From assembly GCA_021823385.1 (NCBI GenBank), contig JAKAOC010000034.1:1-10585 (forward strand): 10,585 nt of DNA, given 5' to 3'. Under the pieces are notes generated by a model. The model saw only the letters and a list, made by a program, of their open reading frames with translations, made no database searches and had not been told where the DNA came from. Origin of the DNA: Actinomycetes bacterium (GTDB taxonomy: Bacteria > Actinomycetota > Acidimicrobiia > Acidimicrobiales > Acidimicrobiaceae). The translations under genes and the position numbers were made by a program. This document shows, in pieces, positions 5,609-10,585 of this stretch; the first letter of the stretch is position 1, and every line of letters starts with the position of its first letter.

Positions 5609-6033
5609 TGTCTTCCGGCCGTTGGTCGGAACGGCGATTGACCGGTTCTCTGAACTACAGAGGAGGCACCGTTACGGTCGAGATGTGCCACTTCACGACC
5701 TTCCGGATTTTCGGTCTCGCTTCCTCGGCCGATTCGGCCTGATACCCCGGGCGGCGAAATGGCGACGGGTCGCGCTCGACGACGCGATGCCCTCGGCGCG
5801 CCCCACTGCGTAGGGGGCCATAGGGTGCTCACCACCGCTGGGGCTAACCAGGAGCAAGCACGTTGGACGGACGTGAACGCCTGGAGCAACCACCTAGAGA
5901 AGGTCGCGACCATCGAGGCGTCCGCGGCGCGTCATCCAGACAGGCCGTCATCGCTGGCCGAGTGGGAACTCTGGGCCTTCGAACATGGGTAGTTGGCACC
6001 TCCGCTCGAGATCCCGGTGGGGCGGGCAGTCGC
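5609..6033. other. Intergenic region between the convergent AbiJ-like and Abi_C genes
   Basis: These 425 bases separate two genes whose 3' ends face each other. Besides the doubtful remnant at 5825-5992, I see no RNA gene, repeat or clear terminator hairpin. A 44-codon frame whose ATG overlaps the AbiJ-like stop (TGATG at 5606-5610) gives no recognisable protein. Confidence 0.5.
5825..5992 (+). pseudogene. Possible small gene or remnant, 55 residues, unknown
   Basis: From GTG 5825 the frame encodes VLTTAGANQEQARWTDVNAW, then HLEKVATIEASAARHPDRP and SLAEWELWAFEHG before TAG. Third codon positions from about 5860 on are strongly G/C, as in real genes here, and the tail resembles the xxxWLxWAxxH endings of some hypothetical proteins. 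No clear ribosome site or complete domain is seen. It may be a relic of a gene once next to the defence genes. Confidence 0.25.
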
Positions 6034-6867
6034 CTAGATTCGCTCAAGTTCGTCGAGCAGGCGACCCGCAATAAGACCTGTCGCCTCGGTGGCCGCACGG
6101 ACCTCGGCAGAGTTGAGGTCTGGAATGAAGGGTCTTCCGTGACCACTTCCAGCTTTGTTGCGCAGGCGATTGACGGCAAGAGCCAACTGATAGAGAGCGA
6201 CGGTCATCGCGTCGCGAGCGCCGGGTAAGCCGCCGGCTTCTTGCTTAGGGGTCATCGCCGCTAAATTCAACGCTGCGAACGCCTGGCCCAGGACGGTGGG
6301 GAAATCTCCAGATGGCTCGGTGTTGAATCGTTCCGCGATCACGTGGTGTGCGACCGCCTCGATCAAGTCCTTGTTGGTGCCGGCAACCAGGACGCTGTCT
6401 TCGTGACCCCGGCGGGCCCGATCAACGTATGAGCGAATGGCGTCGGACAGTTTCCGGCCCGTCAATCCGTCGAGATTCCTGGGCCGAAGCTCCCCGTCCA
6501 AGGTGAGTTCGACGGGCTCAGTGCCGAAGGCAGCGACACACGAGGCGATCGCATCCGCACCGCAGTAGTTGTCTGATTCAGGACGAAAGCCCCCATTGCC
6601 CCTTATGTTGTCGATAAGCATGACGACACACTTTGCGCCAGCCTCGGAGCCGCCATCGAGTGCTGCGGTCAGGACCTCCCGGACTCGCTTGTGTTTGCCC
6701 ACCTTTGTGGCGGTGGGGTCGCGGTGCGGGTCAAAAGCCTCGAGGCCCGAGCGGCGAAAGATGCGCTCAAGATCCGAATGGCTCGGAAGCCGCGTTGCAC
6801 GTACGTCATCAACGAGGCGTGATACTGATTGAACAATCGTCTCGGTCAAGGAGAATGACACGGTCAT
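6034..6867 (-). CDS. Abi_C-domain abortive infection protein
   Basis: A 277-residue protein starting at ATG 6867, which overlaps the metallopeptidase stop by 4 bases (ATGA); this coupling decides the start. The N-terminal 140 residues include SDLERIFRRSGLEAFDPHRD and DNIRGNGGFRP and are of unknown function. From about 140, LSDAIRSYVDRARRG and VLVAGTNKDLIEAVAHHVIA, then NRLRNKAGSGHGRP (RN at 236-237, H243), are typical of abortive-infection C-terminal (Abi_C) domains with a HEPN-like RNxxGxGHG motif. It would act in the cytoplasm, plausibly as an RNA-cutting or growth-arrest effector, but that role is inferred. It is the last gene of the hsdR operon. Its C-terminus resembles that of the broken AbiJ-like protein facing it, while the N-terminal domains differ. 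The frame is complete. Confidence 0.82.
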   Translation of the reverse strand: MTVSFSLTETIVQSVSRLVDDVRATRLPSHSDLERIFRRSGLEAFDPHRDPTATKVGKHKRVREVLTAALDGGSEAGAKCVVMLIDNIRGNGGFRPESDNYCGADAIASCVAAFGTEPVELTLDGELRPRNLDGLTGRKLSDAIRSYVDRARRGHEDSVLVAGTNKDLIEAVAHHVIAERFNTEPSGDFPTVLGQAFAALNLAAMTPKQEAGGLPGARDAMTVALYQLALAVNRLRNKAGSGHGRPFIPDLNSAEVRAATEATGLIAGRLLDELERI

Positions 6868-7664
6868 GGTCTTACCAGCTGCCCTTGTTGGTTCTTGCCC
6901 ACGAACAGATTCCCGTCCACAAGGGCGACAGAGGATCGTTGCGTATCGAGTGTCACCCACTGCGCGTGGCTGAGCGAAGAGTCGTTGAGGAGTTCGCGCA
7001 ATCCGGCCCAGTTGGGCAGGTGGGAGTCGAGTAGATGTTGGAATACGCGCCCATGGCTCGGATCGGCGATGTGCGCGAGCTCGTGGACAACGATGTACTC
7101 CAGGCACTGAGGAGGACGCTTGGCCAAGTCCGTGTTGAGCCGAATCGTCCCGCGGGAAGCATTACAGCTCCCCCAGCGCGTCTTCATCTGGCGGATGAAA
7201 AGGCCGTGGCATTGAACCCCAAGTACCGATTCCCACTGCGCGATCAACGGTTCGGCTCGGCTGCGGAGCTGTTGACGGTGCCACGCCGCCATGACGCCGG
7301 CGCGGTCCTCGACGCTCGCGCCCGGGCGAACAAAGAGAACCAACCGCGAGTGCTCGAGAGCCACGTGGGTGGGCACCTCGGACTCGATCACCTTCAAAAG
7401 GTAGCGACGACCCCAGAGGTAGTGGCTCTCCCGGTCCAGGTACTCGCGCTCGGGCTCGCGGGGCTGGAGACGCTGGGAGAGCTGGTGGCTGCGAATCCAG
7501 CCGAGCTTGGTGACGGCGAATAGACGGACCGCTTCGAGGTCCAGCGCGGTGGGGGCAGAGATGCGAACAGCACCCGTGGGTGGGTACACGCTGAGGTGCA
7601 TGTTCCGGATGGGCTTGCGCAGCACCTCGATGGGAATATCGGCGACCTGGAGAATTTCAGACAT
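6864..7664 (-). CDS. YgjP-like (DUF45/M48-type) zinc metallopeptidase
   Basis: A 266-residue protein starting at ATG 7664, whose A is also the last base of the hsdR stop (TAATG), so translation is coupled. The fold marks are VRISAPTALDLEAVRLFAV near residue 35 (the entry helix), WGRRYLL, then MKTRWGSC (160-167), LNTDLAKRP and the zinc site VVHELAHIADPSHGRVF with His194, Glu195 and His198; His204 may be a further ligand. This order (WGSC, LN..L, HExxH, H..xF) is that of the YgjP/WLM-type peptidases (DUF45), which often sit beside hsdR in type I restriction operons. Its substrate and its role in restriction are not known. It lies between HsdR and the Abi_C gene and appears intact. Confidence 0.88.
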   Translation of the reverse strand: MSEILQVADIPIEVLRKPIRNMHLSVYPPTGAVRISAPTALDLEAVRLFAVTKLGWIRSHQLSQRLQPREPEREYLDRESHYLWGRRYLLKVIESEVPTHVALEHSRLVLFVRPGASVEDRAGVMAAWHRQQLRSRAEPLIAQWESVLGVQCHGLFIRQMKTRWGSCNASRGTIRLNTDLAKRPPQCLEYIVVHELAHIADPSHGRVFQHLLDSHLPNWAGLRELLNDSSLSHAQWVTLDTQRSSVALVDGNLFVGKNQQGQLVRP

Positions 7665-10462
7665 TAGTACTCGGCCTGCTGTTTGATCACCTGGAAGATG
7701 GCCTCTACCACCGCATCGTCACCGAGGACCTCAGCAAGAGCGGCCTTGATGACCTGCTCCTTGCGGAAGTTGCCCCGCCAGTCGGCCTGGCGAACCCGCT
7801 TGACGGCCAGGTCAAGCGCCTCGGCAGCTTGGACTCGTGCCTCGTCCGGCTCGCCCGGCAGGTTGTTGAAGATGGCGCGCAGTCCCGCGGTATCGAGTTG
7901 CGACGGAACGGAATCGTCAGCGCCAGCTTCGAGACTACGAATCAGTTCCTCGACGAGGCGAAGGTACTCGGCGTACTCAATCTGCTGGGCCTTCAGCTCC
8001 TCAACGATCTGGCCGAGGAGGGTGGACATCTTCTCGTAGTAGGCGGGGTCGGCCATGCGACGCGCGGCAATTGTGGCGCGTACGTTGTTGGCGATTGTCT
8101 CAGCGACGGCGGTGGGGTTCTTCTTGATCGGCTCGGGAAGCCTGTCGATAGCGTCGAGCGCGCCGGTCCTGACAATCAGGTCCAAGAGAGGCACGGCGTC
8201 GAAGGCCGATACCCTCACGGGGGGCTTGGCCTCGATGTAGTGGTCAATCAGGTGGCGCATGTCGGCTTCGTAGACCTTGGTGTCGAGCTTCTCGCCGGCG
8301 GCATTGCGAATCGTGTCGCGGAGTTTGACGTAGTAATCGACCTGCGCCTTGATGGACGCCGCATCCTTCGCCGAGAAACCGGCGCCGGGCAGATCGTCAG
8401 CGATGTTGGCGTAGGCCCGGGCCAGGGAGACGACGGCGCCGTAGAGTGCCTCACGCGTCTGGCTGGTACGGGCGAGGTCGTCGGGTCGCTCGATGTTGCC
8501 GCAGAAGTAATGGATGTAGTCGAGCTCGTCACGGGGAGGTACCACCGGCTCGCAGACCGTGGCGACGACCTCAAGGGCGTTGAGGAGGCGAGCACGGCCC
8601 TCCTTGAGGCGATCCTGAGCCATTACCTCGGGGGTGACGCCGCCGTCGGAGTAATCGAGCTCGGAGCTGTACACGGCAATCGAATCCTGGACCTTGTGGA
8701 AGAGGTCCTTGTAGTCGACGAGATTGCCGTACTCCTTCCAGTCGCCGCTCACTCGGTTCGTGCGGCAGATGGCCTGGAAGAGCCCGTGATCCTGCATGGT
8801 CTTGTCGATGTACTCATATGCGCACGCGGGTGGGTCGAACCCGGTCAGGCACATGTCGACCACGATCATCAGCCGGATCCGTGTGGGTTCGTGAACGAAC
8901 AAGTCTCGCACCCAGTCGCGGTAGGTTTCGGCAGGGCTCTGGCCGGGGGCGGCATCACGTCCCTGGAGGAGATTCTCGTAGAGGTTGTAGATGTACTGCT
9001 TCTCCGTCTCGGTGTTGGCACCGGTCTCTTCGAGGGCCACGTCGGATGCCCGCGGGTCGTAGGAGGTGACGAGGGCAACCTTGCCCTTGAGCGAGGAGTC
9101 TTGGAACAGATCGTAGTAAGTGCAGGCCTCGTAGATGTTGGAGGCGATGAGCATGGCGTTTCCCAGGCAGTCTGGCTCCATTAGCTGGGGCTTCACGGCG
9201 AAGTCGTACTCGATGTCGGTGACTATCCGGCCGATGCGCGACCTCGAGCTGCGCACCTTCTGGAAGTTGCCCCACTGGCTACGCAGCTCCGCGCGCTGCC
9301 ACTCGCTGAGGCCGCGGGTCTTGGTCTCGAACCACTCGTCGATTCGCTGGGGGTTGCCGAGAAGCTGCTCGACGTCACGGGCTTCGTACACGAAGTCAAG
9401 GACGACGCCGTCCTCGACACCCTCTCGGAACTTGTAGGTGTGAATGTAGCGGCCGAAGGCCTCGAAGGTCGTCTTGGCATCCTTGCGCAGGAGCGGCGTC
9501 CCGGTGAAGCCGATGAATACGGCGTCGGGCAGGAGCGTGGTCATGGCCTGGTGCAGCTTGCCGCTCTGAGTTCGGTGGCACTCATCCACGAAGACGAACA
9601 GCTCGCCGACTGCGGGACTTGGCTGAGCGGCCAGTTCCTCGATGAAGGCGTCGAAGTCGTCCACTCCCCGCCGACCGAACTTGTGGATCAGCGAACACAG
9701 CAGACGGGGCTCAGCCTGGGACAGGTGCGCCATGAGATCAGCACCGCTCGAAGTGCGGACGATGGTGTCGCCAGCAGAGGAGAAGACGCCGTCAATCTGC
9801 TTGTCGAGCTCGTCACGATCGGTGACCACCGCAACGCGAGCGTTGGGATTCGTCCTCAAGATCCATCGAGCGAGCAGAACCATCACGATGCTCTTGCCGG
9901 ATCCCTGAGTGTGCCAGATGACGCCGCCTTCACGTCGCTCGACACTCCTCTGCGCCGCCTTGACCGCGAAGTACTGGTGCGGGCGAGGGACCTTCTTTCT
10001 GCCGGCGTCAAAGAGGATGAAGTCGCGCATGAACTCGAGAACGCGCTCTGGGGAGCACATCTTCAGCAAGTACTTATCCAACTTGATGCGTGAGTCGTCC
10101 TGGACGTCTTCCTTCCAGGACGTGAAGAACTTCTCGGGAGTCTCGACCGTGCCGTAGCGCAGACCCTGAGAGTCATTGCCCGCGAATACCAGCTGAACGG
10201 TGGAGAAGAACCAGGCGTTGAACATCGGCAGCTGATTCGAGAGGTTCTGACGTATGCCAGTCTCGATCGAGACCCGACTGTTCTTCAGCTCGATGACCCC
10301 GAAGGCGATGCCATTGACGTAGAGGGCCAAGTCGGGCCGCCGCTCATGGTCGCCGTTGAGCGTCACCTCTTCGGCGATGGCGAAGTCATTGTTGTCGGGG
10401 TTCTCCCAGTCGATGAAATACACCGTTTCGAAGTTGCTCTCGACACTGGACTGGAGCGGCAG
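7664..10462 (-). pseudogene. hsdR: Type I restriction enzyme endonuclease subunit HsdR, 5' end removed by IS3
   Basis: HsdR is the DNA-translocating and cutting subunit of type I restriction systems. From the IS border the frame gives 932 residues beginning LPLQSSVESN. Present, in order, are the PD-(D/E)xK nuclease (RPDLALYVNG...VIELK; Asp44, Glu58, Lys60, with Gln77 downstream), the SF2 motor with Walker A WHTQGSGKS (about 183-191), DECH (293-296) and TGTP (320-323), the late helicase motif ICRTNR, and the helical C-terminal domain ending VIKQQAEY. Full-length relatives have roughly 90-100 more residues before ETVYFIDWENPDNNDF, so the N-terminal part of the nuclease domain is missing. The longest frame continues 31 codons into the IS (to GTG 10555), which could give a chimeric start. 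hsdM and hsdS are not in the window and would lie beyond the right edge. No frameshift is seen. Confidence 0.88.
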
Positions 10463-10503
10463 TGCGGGGTCCCCTCTGAAATGATCCAGCGCGACTGAGA
10501 GTC
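10463..10503. repeat. Left terminal inverted repeat of the IS3 element
   Basis: Forty-one bases match 87-126 in inverted orientation. GACTGAGAGTC is exact, and the outer 13 bases differ at one position. Confidence 0.8.
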
Positions 10504-10535
10504 CCGATGCCCCAGAATGGGGCCAGGAGGACAGC

Positions 10536-10585
10536 ATGAAGCAGAGGCACCACACGCCCGAGCAGGTGATCAGGAAGCTGGCCGA
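10536..10585 (+). CDS. IS3-family transposase OrfA, N-terminal start (partial)
   Basis: ATG 10536 follows AGGAGG at 10525-10530 with a 5-base gap. The 16 visible residues, MKQRHHTPEQVIRKLA, match the start of IS3-family OrfA (HTPEQxIRKLxE), the HTH protein that binds the inverted repeats and is fused to OrfB by programmed frameshifting in this family. The rest lies beyond the window. Confidence 0.85.
   Translation, partial: MKQRHHTPEQVIRKLA

Larger units (their letters stand above)
10463..10585 (+). mobile_element. Left end of an IS3-family element (partial)
   Basis: The left end begins TGCGGGGTCCCC at 10463, breaks hsdR, and leads into OrfA at 10536. It has the same termini and orientation as the right end at 1-126, so it is a second copy of the same element or a very close relative. 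GCCCC-AGAAT-GGGGC (10509-10523) can form a small hairpin just before the OrfA ribosome site. Confidence 0.85.

Noticed and set aside
5608..5742. 44-codon frame with ATG overlapping the AbiJ-like stop
   Set aside because: The overlap is suggestive of coupling, but the peptide has no recognisable feature and no consistent codon bias.
6868..7107. Upstream extension of the Abi_C gene to 7107
   Set aside because: It would run 240 bases inside the metallopeptidase gene. The ATGA overlap at 6867 is the natural coupled start.
7829..9184. 451-codon plus-strand frame
   Set aside because: It is antisense to hsdR, whose minus-strand translation has clear nuclease, helicase and C-terminal motifs. The long open frame is a by-product of high GC3.
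1..10585. CRISPR arrays, tRNA or rRNA genes
   Set aside because: No regularly spaced short repeats, cloverleaf-like blocks or rRNA-like stretches were seen on either strand.

Overview
The window is GC-rich, strongly GC-biased at third codon positions, and uses GTG starts, 1-4 base gene overlaps and possibly leaderless initiation. This fits an actinobacterium, but the host cannot be named from the sequence. It is a piece of anti-phage defence island that has been cut up by insertion sequences (IS).

Layout. Both ends of the window lie inside copies of one IS3-family element in the same orientation. Bases 1-126 are its right end (last residues of OrfB plus the inverted repeat) and 10463-10585 its left end (inverted repeat plus first residues of OrfA). 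Next to the left copy is a 5'-truncated hypothetical gene (127-561). Then comes an AlpA/excisionase-like DNA-binding protein (696-983), followed on the same strand by a gene for an AbiJ-type abortive-infection protein that starts at GTG 1041. That gene is broken twice. A 2212-bp element (1068-3279, about 40-bp inverted repeats, 8-bp target duplication CACGCAGG) sits after codon 9. A 1449-bp IS1595-family element (3480-4928, about 24-bp inverted repeats, 8-bp target duplication TCAGGGAT) sits further in. Removing both elements with one copy of each duplication joins 1041-1067, 3288-3479 and 4937-5608 into one 296-codon frame with no other lesion. The joined protein has an AbiJ N-terminal domain and an Abi_C/HEPN-like C-terminus with RNAYGTGH.

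Each element carries a passenger gene at its left end, convergent with its transposase. In the first it is a secreted, membrane-anchored DUF4232-like protein; in the second it is a 57-residue two-helix membrane protein.

Region 5609-6033, between convergent genes, holds at most a small gene remnant. On the minus strand from 10462 down to 6034 lies a tightly coupled operon: type I restriction subunit HsdR (5' end removed by the IS3 copy), a YgjP-like zinc metallopeptidase (1-base overlap), and a second Abi_C-domain protein (4-base ATGA overlap) whose C-terminus carries the same kind of RNxxGxGHG motif as the broken AbiJ-like protein.

Overall, restriction (HsdR) and abortive infection (two Abi_C proteins) were clustered here. 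At least two of these defence genes have been disabled by transposition, and the AbiJ-like one in a way that precise excision would fully reverse.
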